Below, in pieces: positions 17,726 through 25,748 of a stretch of DNA of 64,000 nucleotides. Origin of the DNA: Marinibaculum sp040216765. GTDB taxonomy: Bacteria > Pseudomonadota > Alphaproteobacteria > Ferrovibrionales > Ferrovibrionaceae. Made by a program: the position numbers and the translations under genes. The stretch covers positions 1 through 64,000 of the forward strand of contig JAVJON010000050.1 in the NCBI GenBank assembly GCA_040216765.1. Direction: 5' to 3'. Every line of letters begins with the position of its first letter. Within the stretch, counting starts at the first letter, position 1. The notes below the pieces were generated by a model. That model saw nothing but the letters and a program-made list of their open reading frames with translations, was not told the DNA's origin and did no database searches.

Positions 17726-18709
17726 TCATTCCTTGGCGAACAGCTTGCGCAGGGCGGGGCCCGTCTCCGGGCTGGTGTCGATCACCCCGGCCCAGCCGGC
17801 GTTGCGCGCCATGGTCAGCCATTTCTCGGCATCCGCGCCGGTGAAGGTGATGACCTCGAACTCCCCCGCCTGCTTGGCCCGCGAAGCCTGCTCGGCGGCC
17901 GCATCGTCCTTCAGGGATTCCGCCTCGTATTCCAGCGCCACCTTCTGCACCAGGTCGCGCGCCTCCTGGCTCAGCCCGTCCCAGACCTTGGCATTGAACA
18001 GGACTTCCAGGTCGACGCTGTAGAAGCCCGGATCCACCCGGTACTTCGTGACCTTCTCCCAGCCCGGGCGCAGCCCGACGATCGGCCAGCCATAGCCGGC
18101 CACCGTGCCGTTCTCCATCAGGGTGTAGATCTGGTCCAGGTTCGAGGTCTGGGTGGTCGCCCCCATCTCCTTGAAGAAGTTGGTGTAGATCGGCGCGACC
18201 CGCAGATGCTTGCCGGTCAGGTCCGGCTTGTCGATCGCCTGGCCCTCGCCGAGATAGAGGTGGAAGGGCACGGCGTTGAAGGTGCGCGCGATCGGCATCA
18301 GGCCCTTGTCGCGGCTGGCCTTCACCATCATGTCCCAGCCGCCGTTCTGGCGGACCTCCGGCAGGGGGGTCTCCATCAGCTTCCAGGCATCGGCCTCGGG
18401 CAGAACGTTCTGGTAATAGGCGCCGGTGCAGGAGGCGAGGTCATAGACCCCCTGGGCAACCTTCTGCACCAGGGTGAAGGGGCTGCCGATCGCCGGCGCG
18501 CCGCCGACATAGTTGATCTGCACCACGCCCTTGCCGCGCTCGTTCACGGTGTCGATCAGCGCCTCGAAGCGCTGCGAGAAGAACGATCCCTGCGGGAAGC
18601 AGCTCGCCCCCTGCAGCACGGTCTCGTCGGCCTGCGCCGGCACTGCCGTCAGGCCTGCCATCGCCACGGCGAAAGCCGCAACGGCCCCCATTGTCGTCTT
18701 GCGCGTCAT
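17726..18709 (-). CDS. dctP: TRAP transporter substrate-binding protein (DctP-like)
   Basis: 327 aa with a signal peptide (hydrophobic 8-24, cleavage near AQA-DE), so periplasmic. The mature protein has the DctP-fold pattern, including LTGKHLRVAPIYTNFFKEMGATTQTSN and ENGTVAGYGWPIVGLRPGWEKVTKY at the ligand-binding cleft. Residues there differ from C4-dicarboxylate binders, so the ligand is unknown; neighbouring aromatic catabolism genes make an aromatic or keto acid plausible. The ATG at 18709 follows GGGAGGCAAGC and is preferred over an in-frame start at 18778. First gene of the TRAP operon; about 90 bp separates it from iorB upstream. Confidence 0.87.
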   Translation of the reverse strand: MTRKTTMGAVAAFAVAMAGLTAVPAQADETVLQGASCFPQGSFFSQRFEALIDTVNERGKGVVQINYVGGAPAIGSPFTLVQKVAQGVYDLASCTGAYYQNVLPEADAWKLMETPLPEVRQNGGWDMMVKASRDKGLMPIARTFNAVPFHLYLGEGQAIDKPDLTGKHLRVAPIYTNFFKEMGATTQTSNLDQIYTLMENGTVAGYGWPIVGLRPGWEKVTKYRVDPGFYSVDLEVLFNAKVWDGLSQEARDLVQKVALEYEAESLKDDAAAEQASRAKQAGEFEVITFTGADAEKWLTMARNAGWAGVIDTSPETGPALRKLFAKE

Positions 18710-18800
18710 GCTTGCCTCCCTTGCACGATCGTTTCTTGACTTCTGTTGTAGACGGTCGGCGCCCGCTTCGGAAGACACAAACCGGAACTATTTTACATGT

Positions 18801-20381
18801 CTAGAGCGATTGCAGGGTCTTTATGCCACCCTCCAGGGCCGCGCCGCCCTCGTCCTTCAGCGCCAGCTCGCGCAGGCGGCGCAGCCAGTCGGCCGCATCC
18901 GGCCGCCCTTCCACCAGCGCCAGCGCGCCCATCACGGTCGCGAACTTCGACCTCCCGCGGGCATGGGTGTCGCTATAGCCCTTCACCAGGCGGCGGCAGC
19001 GCAGCACCTCCACCGCAAGGTCATAGTCCTGCTCCGCCACCCGCCGGACGGTGGCGAGCCAGTCCTCCAGATGCGCCTGCTCGACCTTGTGGCGCAGCAT
19101 CGCGCGGCGCCAGCGGCGCAGGCCGCCCACCGTGTAGAGAACCAGGAACCAGAACAGCCCGTCGGTGCGCACCCGGCGGCCGCGGTTCACGATCCCGTCC
19201 AGCCGGCGCATCAGCCCGGGCCGCGCCTCGATCCAGCGGCCCAGTCCGGCGGGCAGGGTGCCGCAGACCTCGTCCATCCGCGGATGCATGAACTCCGTCA
19301 TGTGCAGCACCTGGGCGGGATCGGCGTCCATCTCGCGGCGCACCCGCGCGAACCGCGCCGCGCGGGTCTTCAGGTCTGCCACCCGCACGACATCGTCATA
19401 GGCCATCGCATTGGCGATGTACTTCGCGGCATCGACGGTCAGCAGGAAGCTGCGCGAGCCGCCGTCGATCCGCTTGTCCAGGTCCAGGATCGCCGCCACC
19501 CGGTCGAGATACTCGGTGCCATAGTCCAGGTCCTGGAAATCGACCACCTTCTGCAGGCCGGCGGACAGCATGGCCTGCGCCGGGGCCGGGAAACCGGCGA
19601 TCCGCGCGGTCAGGGCGGCATAGCGCTGGCGCAGGCCCGGTGGCCCCTGCGGCCCGGCCGGAGAGGCGGCCGGTGCGGCCGCCGCTGCCGCGCCGTCCGG
19701 CGCCGGGACCTCGGGGTTCAGGTCCACCGCCAGGCGCCCCGCATCGAAGGCGCGGATGCTGGCCTCCACCCCGCGGCCGCCGCTGCGGATCGTTTCCTGG
19801 AACTGCTCCGGCGTGAAGGGCAGCACGCCGGTGCCCGCCAGGGCGCCGAACAGGCTGGCGGAGATCATGCTGCCATGGCTGCGCGCCAGCCGCTCCATGT
19901 CGGCGGCGACCAGGCGCGCGGCGGAGCGCCGGGCGATGTCCAGCACCGGCGCAACCGGCCGGATGCCGTCGCCGGGCTCGGCCTTCTCGATCAGCGCCAG
20001 GGCGCGATGGGTGGAGGCGATCAGGGTGGTGCGGTCCGCGGTGACGAAGCCGCGCTGGATCGCGCGGCCGGCTTCCATCAGTTCCGCCGCGATCACCACG
20101 TCCACGTCGCCCGGGGTCGGCATCAGCGAGAAGACCGGCTGGCGCCCCTCGTCGGGGACCATCTCGACATAATAGACGGTCGCGCCGGTGCGCTGGGCCA
20201 CGCCGGGCACGGAGGTCGACTGCGCCCGCCAGCCATTGCCCTCCGCCAGGGCGGTGATCCAGTCGGACAGGACGCCGCCGCCCTGCCCGCCCACCGCCAT
20301 GACGGCGAGCTTGATGATCCGGGCCGTGCTGGCGGCCGGCTGCGGTGCGGCGCCGCCCGGCGCCTCGGAGGCCGCGCTCAT
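18801..20381 (-). CDS. iorB: Indolepyruvate oxidoreductase subunit IorB-type (with extra C-domain)
   Basis: 526 aa. The N-terminal 215 residues are the gamma-type domain of 2-oxoacid:acceptor oxidoreductases, beginning with VMAVGGQGGGVLSDWI and containing STSVPGVAQRTGATVYYVEM. The following region of about 300 residues is the Arg-rich helical extension found in the longer proteobacterial IorB proteins, ending HKVEQAHLEDWL...LVKGYSDTHARGRSKF. With IorA it decarboxylates arylpyruvates to arylacetyl-CoA or reduces a carrier in reverse. It starts 7 bp after iorA on the same strand. The electron acceptor is not encoded nearby. Confidence 0.85.
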   Translation of the reverse strand: MSAASEAPGGAAPQPAASTARIIKLAVMAVGGQGGGVLSDWITALAEGNGWRAQSTSVPGVAQRTGATVYYVEMVPDEGRQPVFSLMPTPGDVDVVIAAELMEAGRAIQRGFVTADRTTLIASTHRALALIEKAEPGDGIRPVAPVLDIARRSAARLVAADMERLARSHGSMISASLFGALAGTGVLPFTPEQFQETIRSGGRGVEASIRAFDAGRLAVDLNPEVPAPDGAAAAAAPAASPAGPQGPPGLRQRYAALTARIAGFPAPAQAMLSAGLQKVVDFQDLDYGTEYLDRVAAILDLDKRIDGGSRSFLLTVDAAKYIANAMAYDDVVRVADLKTRAARFARVRREMDADPAQVLHMTEFMHPRMDEVCGTLPAGLGRWIEARPGLMRRLDGIVNRGRRVRTDGLFWFLVLYTVGGLRRWRRAMLRHKVEQAHLEDWLATVRRVAEQDYDLAVEVLRCRRLVKGYSDTHARGRSKFATVMGALALVEGRPDAADWLRRLRELALKDEGGAALEGGIKTLQSL

Positions 20382-20388
20382 CGCCCGC

Positions 20389-22572
20389 TCACCCGGCCCG
20401 CGCCGGCTGCCCGGAAAAGTCGAGCCGCCGGGTGTCGCGGCGGCGCTGCAGGGCGCCGATCACGCGGCCCCGCAAGCCCTGCAGCCAGCGTTCGAAACCG
20501 GTGGCGTTGTGCACGATGTCGGCACGGTAGAAGGACGGGCAGAGCACGGCCGCATCGGCCACCTCGCCGCAATTGCCGCAGCCCACGCAACTCTCGTCGA
20601 TCGCCGCCACCGGATCGTCGCGCAGCGGGTCGTCCAGCCGCTTCACCGACAGCGAGGGGCAGCCCGACAGGCGGATGCAGGCATGGTCGCCGGTGCAGAC
20701 ATCCTCGTCCACGCCGAAGCGCGGCTGCACCACCCGATGGCCCTCGGCCTGCGCCTTCGCGCGCAGCGGCTTCTCGCGGCGCTGCTTGTTCAGCATGCAT
20801 TCCGAGGAGGCGACGATCACCTTCGGCCCGGCCTCGTCGGTGGTCAGTGCCTCGGTCAGGGTCTGCCGCATCCGGCCGACATCGTAGGTGCGGTCGATCT
20901 GGCGCACCCATTTCACGCCCATGCCGCGCACCGCGTCGGCGATCGGGTGCTGGGTGGAGCGGGACTCGTTGTCGGCGCGGCTGGACAGGATGTCCTGCCC
21001 GCCGGTGGCCGCCGAATAATGGTTGTCCACCACCACGACCACGCCGTTGGACTTGTTGAACACCGCGCCGCCGATGCTGGAGTTCAGGCCGTTATGCCAG
21101 AACCCGCCATCGCCGATGATCGAGATCGAGCGCTTGCTTGCCGGCACGTTGAAGGCCGAGGCCGAGGCCGGGCCCAGCCCATAGCCCATGGTGGTGGCGC
21201 CGATGTTGAACGGCGGCAGGCTGGCGAACAGGTGGCAGCCGATATCGCCGGCGATGTGGTGCTCGCCCAGGTCCTGTTCCACCAGCTTCATGGCGGCAAA
21301 GATCGGCCGTTCCGGGCAGCCGGTGCAGAAGCCCGGCGGCCGCGGCGGCACGGCGGCGGCGAGCTCCTCCGCCGGCACCGCGCCCTCGGTCCGGTTCGGT
21401 GCGCGGGCCTGGTCGCTCAGCACCTCGGCCGCATGGTCGCGCAGGAAGGCGCGGATGCCGTCCAGCATCACCAGCCCGGTATATTCGCCGGCCTTCGGGA
21501 AGGGTCCCTTGCCGAGCAGCTTCGTGGGCGAGTCCGCGTTGTGCAGCATCGCGCCGAAGGCCTGCTCCAGATAGTTCGGCTGGCCTTCCTCCACGACCAG
21601 GACGGCCTCCTTGCCGGCGCAGAACGCCAGGAACTCGTCGTCGACCAGGGGATAGGTGACGTTCAGCACGTAGAGCGGCACCTGGCTCTCGCCGTAGACA
21701 TCCGCCAGGCCGAGCAGCTGCAGCGCGCGCAGCACGCCGTTATACATGCCGCCCTGCAGCACGATGCCGACCCGGCCGGCCCCGCCCACCGCATCTCCCT
21801 GGGGCCCGAAATGCTCGTTCAGGCGGCGTTCGCGCACGAAGTCGACGGCCGCCGGCCAGCGCTTCTCGACCTTCTCATGCTCGTGGGCGAAGGCCGCCGG
21901 CGGCAGCACGACCCGCGCATTGTCGCGCCGCGGGTTCTCCAGCGCCTCGGCCACGGTCATCGCCGGGCGGCGATTGTCCTTGGCGATGAAGCGGCCATGC
22001 ACGTGGCAGGCGCGGATCCGCATCTGCAGCATGACCGGCGTGTTCGACGCCTCCGACAGTTCGAAGCCGTCCTCCACCGCCTTGACGATGCTTTCCAGGT
22101 TGGGGCGCGGGTCCAGGAGCCAGATCTGCGACTTCATCGCGAAGGCGTGGCTGCGCTCCTGCATGATCGAGGAGCCTTCGCCGTAATCCTCCCCCACCAC
22201 GATCAGCGCGCCGCCGGTCACCCCGCCGGACGCCAGGTTGGCCAGCGCGTCGGAGGCGACGTTGGTGCCCACGGTGGACTTCCAGGCCACCGCGCCGCGG
22301 ATCGGGTAATGCACCGAGGCAGCCAGGGTCGCACCGGCCGCGGCCTCGTTGGCGGAGGCCTCGAAATGCACGCCCAGCTCGCCGAGGATCTCCTCCCCGT
22401 CCGCCAGGACGTCCATCAGGTGGGAGATCGGCGCCCCCTGGTAGCCGCCGACATAGCCGACCCCGCATTGCAGCAGCGCCTTGGTCAGGGCCAGGATGCC
22501 CTCGCCGCGGAACTCCTGTCCCGCGCCGATCCGCAACTGCTGGACCTCCTTGGCAAAGGAGCGTTCCGCCAT
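20389..22572 (-). CDS. iorA: Indolepyruvate oxidoreductase subunit IorA-type (TPP, 4Fe-4S)
   Basis: 727 aa. Order: pyruvate-oxidoreductase N-domain (GGYQGAPISHLMDVL near 40, the V-A-W-K-S-T-V-G-T-N segment near 95-105), a swivelling domain, a TPP-binding domain (GFCTGCPERP, and GDGGFWHNGL with downstream N near 520-545), and a C-terminal ferredoxin-like segment. The last has C-x5-C-x5-CP and C-x2-C-x2-C-x8-CP clusters, so two Fe-S clusters are possible. It oxidises indolepyruvate or other arylpyruvates with CoA. The ATG at 22572 begins the family N-terminus MAERSFAKEV. A strong inverted repeat lies 26 bp upstream. Its partner iorB follows immediately. Confidence 0.88.
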   Translation of the reverse strand: MAERSFAKEVQQLRIGAGQEFRGEGILALTKALLQCGVGYVGGYQGAPISHLMDVLADGEEILGELGVHFEASANEAAAGATLAASVHYPIRGAVAWKSTVGTNVASDALANLASGGVTGGALIVVGEDYGEGSSIMQERSHAFAMKSQIWLLDPRPNLESIVKAVEDGFELSEASNTPVMLQMRIRACHVHGRFIAKDNRRPAMTVAEALENPRRDNARVVLPPAAFAHEHEKVEKRWPAAVDFVRERRLNEHFGPQGDAVGGAGRVGIVLQGGMYNGVLRALQLLGLADVYGESQVPLYVLNVTYPLVDDEFLAFCAGKEAVLVVEEGQPNYLEQAFGAMLHNADSPTKLLGKGPFPKAGEYTGLVMLDGIRAFLRDHAAEVLSDQARAPNRTEGAVPAEELAAAVPPRPPGFCTGCPERPIFAAMKLVEQDLGEHHIAGDIGCHLFASLPPFNIGATTMGYGLGPASASAFNVPASKRSISIIGDGGFWHNGLNSSIGGAVFNKSNGVVVVVDNHYSAATGGQDILSSRADNESRSTQHPIADAVRGMGVKWVRQIDRTYDVGRMRQTLTEALTTDEAGPKVIVASSECMLNKQRREKPLRAKAQAEGHRVVQPRFGVDEDVCTGDHACIRLSGCPSLSVKRLDDPLRDDPVAAIDESCVGCGNCGEVADAAVLCPSFYRADIVHNATGFERWLQGLRGRVIGALQRRRDTRRLDFSGQPARAG

Positions 22573-22597
22573 GCGCCTCGTTCCCCTCGGTTCGGAT

Positions 22598-22617
22598 GTG
22601 CATCGCAGCCGATGCAC
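22598..22617. promoter_or_regulatory. Perfect inverted repeat upstream of iorA
   Basis: GTGCATCG (22598-22605) and CGATGCAC (22610-22617) are perfect 8-bp arms around CAGC, 26 bp from the iorA start on its upstream side. It could be a repressor site or an RNA hairpin in the leader. No regulator can be assigned. Confidence 0.45.
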
Positions 22618-22644
22618 GTCCCGGCATCAGAAGGCGGTCAGGAT

Positions 22645-22679
22645 GGCCCGGCCGCCCTGCCAGGGCAACCGGCCGGGCC
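22645..22679 (-). terminator. GC-rich hairpin after the dioxygenase operon
   Basis: Arms GGCCCGGCCG (22645-22654) and CGGCCGGGCC (22670-22679) are perfectly complementary. An inner hairpin CCCTG-C-CAGGG fills most of the loop. It lies 24 bp beyond the stop of the dioxygenase small subunit and before iorA on the same strand. There is no T-run, so it is a candidate terminator or attenuating structure only. Confidence 0.45.
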
Positions 22680-22702
22680 GGGTGTCAGCCGCCGGAATGC
22701 AC

Positions 22703-23260
22703 TCAGATCCAGAACTGCAGGACATAGTCGAACGGGCCGTCATAGTTGACGATGTCGACCCGCTGCAGGCGGATGCGGAAGCCGTCCGGCGTCCGCACCA
22801 GGGTGTGGCGGTAGCTGCCGGCGAAGTAGCGCTGCGCGTCCAGGCGGAACTCCACCACATGGAACTTCGACCGCGCCACGACGATGCCCGTGGCGGGGTC
22901 GTCGCTCTCGACCACCACATTGCCGACCACGTGGCTGGTGCGGTTGCGCGGGGTCTGCGACCAGGCGCGCGGATGCTCCAGCCGCTTCACCCGCGTGCGC
23001 ATCAGCCAGCGGTCCTCGTAGAAGATGCTGGGCACCCCCTCGCCGCTGGTCTGGGCGGGATCGGCGGGCATCCAGTAATGCCCGTCGCTGGTGAACAGCG
23101 ACAGCCAGTCCGACCAGCGGCGCTGGTCCAGGATCTCCGCCTGGCGGGTCAGCAGCTGTTCGACCTGCCACTGGGTCTCCAGCCGGGCTAGCAGGCCCTG
23201 CTCCGCCCTGTCGGGCACTGCGTCCGCCACTGCCGCTTCCCGTTGCGATGCCGGGGCCAT
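22703..23260 (-). CDS. Aromatic-ring-hydroxylating dioxygenase, small (beta) subunit
   Basis: 185 aa, usual size for the NTF2-like beta subunit. Diagnostic stretches are QAEILDQRRWSDWLSLFTSDGHYWMP, IFYEDRWLMRTRVKRL and the C-terminal RLQRVDIVNYDGPFDYVLQFWI. The beta subunit is structural, forming alpha3beta3 with the Rieske subunit. It follows the alpha subunit with a gap of 3 bp. No ferredoxin or reductase genes are beside it, so electron donors must come from elsewhere. Confidence 0.9.
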   Translation of the reverse strand: MAPASQREAAVADAVPDRAEQGLLARLETQWQVEQLLTRQAEILDQRRWSDWLSLFTSDGHYWMPADPAQTSGEGVPSIFYEDRWLMRTRVKRLEHPRAWSQTPRNRTSHVVGNVVVESDDPATGIVVARSKFHVVEFRLDAQRYFAGSYRHTLVRTPDGFRIRLQRVDIVNYDGPFDYVLQFWI

Positions 23261-23263
23261 GGC

Positions 23264-24589
23264 TCAGCCCTCCCCCATATAGTCGGTCCAGGCGGTGAAC
23301 ATGTGCCGCATCGGCATCTCGCTCAGGCCGGTGACCGAGGTGGTCACGCCGTTCTCGACCGGATCCTGCCCGGCATTGCGGTGGAAGCTGACCCAGTCGC
23401 CGCCCTCGCTCTCCAGCCCCTGCTGGCAGCGCCAGAAATTGTTCAGGTCGTCGGCATTGATCATCGTCGAGGGCGAGTTGACCAGGTTGAAGTAGTGCAG
23501 CGACCGCCGGTAGATCGGCTCCGGCGCGCCCTTCAGGCGGAAATGCCAGATCTCCGTCAGGGTGCGGTCCGGCCCCAGCGGCCGTACCGCGCGCAGCTGC
23601 TGCAGCGGCGCCTGCACCGACAGGCAGGGATAGACCAGCACATGGTGGATGTTGGTGCCCAGGATCTCCTCGGTGCGCGCCTTGCCATAGGCGCGCTCCA
23701 TCACCGCCTCGTATTCCAGGGTATCCGGGTCTTTCGGCCGCAGCCCCATATAGCCTTCCAGGATGCAATGGCCGTGCGGGAAGCCGCGGGTCTGCAGGCC
23801 GTCCCACTTGTAGATCGGCGTCGTGAAGGCCGACAGGTAGTGGTACTGCAGCGGCGCGTCGTCGCCGGTCTCCGCCTTGAACTCCTGCTCCACTTCCGCG
23901 GCCGCCTTGCCTGCCGCGCCGTGGGTGATCGACGGGTGCAGGGCGTCCAGCTGGTTCTCCAGGAAGATCTTCCAGTTCGACTTCTGGATCACCCTGAAGC
24001 AGGTCGGCACGACCTCGACCTCGCCCTCCGGCGCGCGGTCGCACATATCGTCGAACGCCGCCTTGGCGCCGCTCAGCCAGGTCTCCAGGTCGGGGCCGTC
24101 CGCCGCCAGGCTGGCGAACCAGAAACCGCGATAGCCCTCCACCCGGGCGGCGGGCTTCATGCTGCAATCGGGATTGTCGGTGGTCAGCCGGGTGCCGGCA
24201 TAGCCGTCCGGCGTGGGGATCGCATGGACCCGGCCGTCCAGCTTGAACTGCCAGGAATGGTAGGAGCAGATCAGGGTGCTGCCGGCATGGCCCATATGCT
24301 CGTTGGTCAACATGGCGCCGCGATGCGGGCAGCGGTTGTACAGGACATGGATCCGGCCGTCGGCGGCGCGGGTCATGATCATCGGCTGGTGGCCGATCTG
24401 GAAGGTCGTGAAATCGCCCGGGTTGGGCACCTGGCTCTCATGCCCGGCATAGATCCAGGAGCGGTGGAAGATCCGCTCGATCTCCAGGTCGAAGACCTCC
24501 TGGTCGGCATAGCAGGCGCGATGCGCCCGGTCCGGCTCGACCAGGTCGCGGGGATCCCATCCCGCCCCATCCTTGGGTGCATGCAGCAT
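23264..24589 (-). CDS. Aromatic-ring-hydroxylating dioxygenase, large (Rieske) subunit
   Basis: 441 aa. The Rieske centre ligands are C87 and H89 (CPHRG) and C108 and H111 (CSYHSW). The mononuclear iron site follows the motif NWKIFLENQLDALHPSITH, with H218 and H223. The enzyme adds O2 to an aromatic ring or monooxygenates a carboxylated aromatic; the substrate is unknown. I place the start at ATG 24589 because GGAGG lies 5 nt before it; an ATG at 24601 would itself contain that ribosome site. Divergent from a LysR gene, its probable regulator, and upstream of iorAB on the same strand, so an arylacetate or arylpyruvate route is plausible. Confidence 0.9.
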   Translation of the reverse strand: MLHAPKDGAGWDPRDLVEPDRAHRACYADQEVFDLEIERIFHRSWIYAGHESQVPNPGDFTTFQIGHQPMIMTRAADGRIHVLYNRCPHRGAMLTNEHMGHAGSTLICSYHSWQFKLDGRVHAIPTPDGYAGTRLTTDNPDCSMKPAARVEGYRGFWFASLAADGPDLETWLSGAKAAFDDMCDRAPEGEVEVVPTCFRVIQKSNWKIFLENQLDALHPSITHGAAGKAAAEVEQEFKAETGDDAPLQYHYLSAFTTPIYKWDGLQTRGFPHGHCILEGYMGLRPKDPDTLEYEAVMERAYGKARTEEILGTNIHHVLVYPCLSVQAPLQQLRAVRPLGPDRTLTEIWHFRLKGAPEPIYRRSLHYFNLVNSPSTMINADDLNNFWRCQQGLESEGGDWVSFHRNAGQDPVENGVTTSVTGLSEMPMRHMFTAWTDYMGEG

Positions 24590-24615
24590 GACGGCCTCCA
24601 TAGATCCGGTTTCTT

Positions 24616-24652
24616 GTTGGACAGGTTATAGCCCCTGCGACCCCTGCCCAAC
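24616..24652. promoter_or_regulatory. Candidate operator in the dioxygenase/LysR divergent gap
   Basis: GTTGGACAGG (24616-24625) and CCTGCCCAAC (24643-24652) are 10-bp arms that pair at nine of ten positions, spaced 17 bp. They fill most of the 99-bp gap between the divergent dioxygenase and LysR genes. This is the expected place for LysR-type binding, although the arms are longer than the minimal T-N11-A box. Confidence 0.45.
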
Positions 24653-24688
24653 TATTTCTGTTTCTGCCGAAATCCATTACCGTGAGTT

Positions 24689-25606
24689 ATGCGTATCGAT
24701 CCGCGCCAGATGGAGATGTTCCTGGCCGTCTACCGGACGGGCAGCCTGGGCCGTGCCTCGCAGCAGCTGAACCTGACCCAGCCGGCGGTCAGCAAGGCGA
24801 TCCGCCGGCTGGAGCGCAGCCTGCAGGTCGCCCTGTTCGAGCGCGAGCCGCGCGGCATGGTGCCCACCCTCTATGCCGAGGCGCTGATGCGCCATGCCGA
24901 GCTGGTCTCCTCGGAACTGCAGCGCGCGGTGGAGGAAATCGACGCCATGCGCGGCAGCGCGCGCGGCCGCGCCAAGGTGGGCGGCACGCCCAGCGTGATC
25001 GAGGTGCTGTTCCCTGCCGCCATCGCCCGCCTGCTGGGGCGCCGGCCGGCACTGGCCATCGAGGTGCGCGAGGCGCTCGAGGGCGAACTGCTGGACGACC
25101 TGCTGAAGGGCGCGATCGACCTGGCGGTGGCCGGCGGCATGCGGCGGATCCGCGACTATCCGGTCGAGGTCGAGGCGCTGTTCGTCGACCGCGTGCAGGT
25201 GATCTGCCGCCCGGACCATCCGCTGCGCCGCAGTCCCGCGCCCCCGGGGCTGGAGGATCTGCTGCCGTTTCCCTGGGTGCTCACCGAACGGGACAATGTG
25301 ATGTGGCGGCGCTGGTCGGAGATGTTCTACGACGCCGGCCTGGACCCGCCCGAAGCGGCCGTCGAGACCTCCTCGGCGCGGCTGATGACCAGCGTCGTGC
25401 GCGACAGCGATTTCCTGACCTGGCTGCCGGAGGGGCTGGTGGCCGACGAGCTGCGCGCCGGCACCCTGGCGATCCTGGCGCCGGAGCGGCTGTGCTGGGA
25501 ACGCCAGGTGGTGGCCGTGCAGCGGGCCCGGGGCTCGCTGCCGCCGCCGGCCATGGCCTTCCTGGAGACCCTGCGCGCGCTGTGCCGCGATCGCGCGGCG
25601 GCCTGA
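24689..25606 (+). CDS. LysR-family transcriptional regulator
   Basis: 305 aa. An N-terminal winged helix-turn-helix (residues 4-64, MEMFLAVYRTGSLGRASQQL then LTQPAVSKAIRRLE) is followed by a linker helix and a periplasmic-binding-like effector domain (about 90-300). Divergent transcription from the Rieske dioxygenase makes it the likely activator of that operon, with an aromatic pathway intermediate as effector. ATG at 24689 begins the conserved HTH. A 37-bp inverted repeat lies in the shared promoter region. Confidence 0.93.
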   Translation: MRIDPRQMEMFLAVYRTGSLGRASQQLNLTQPAVSKAIRRLERSLQVALFEREPRGMVPTLYAEALMRHAELVSSELQRAVEEIDAMRGSARGRAKVGGTPSVIEVLFPAAIARLLGRRPALAIEVREALEGELLDDLLKGAIDLAVAGGMRRIRDYPVEVEALFVDRVQVICRPDHPLRRSPAPPGLEDLLPFPWVLTERDNVMWRRWSEMFYDAGLDPPEAAVETSSARLMTSVVRDSDFLTWLPEGLVADELRAGTLAILAPERLCWERQVVAVQRARGSLPPPAMAFLETLRALCRDRAAA

Positions 25607-25748
25607 CCGGGCCAGTACGGTTCGTCGCGGTTTTGCCCCCGGCACGACAATTCAGTGGTCGCGCGCGACGCCGACCGGCCATACTTCGCCGCAACCGCCG
25701 CGGCAAGCGGCAGCACGGATCCGGATCGACATCCATGGGAGGCTTCCG

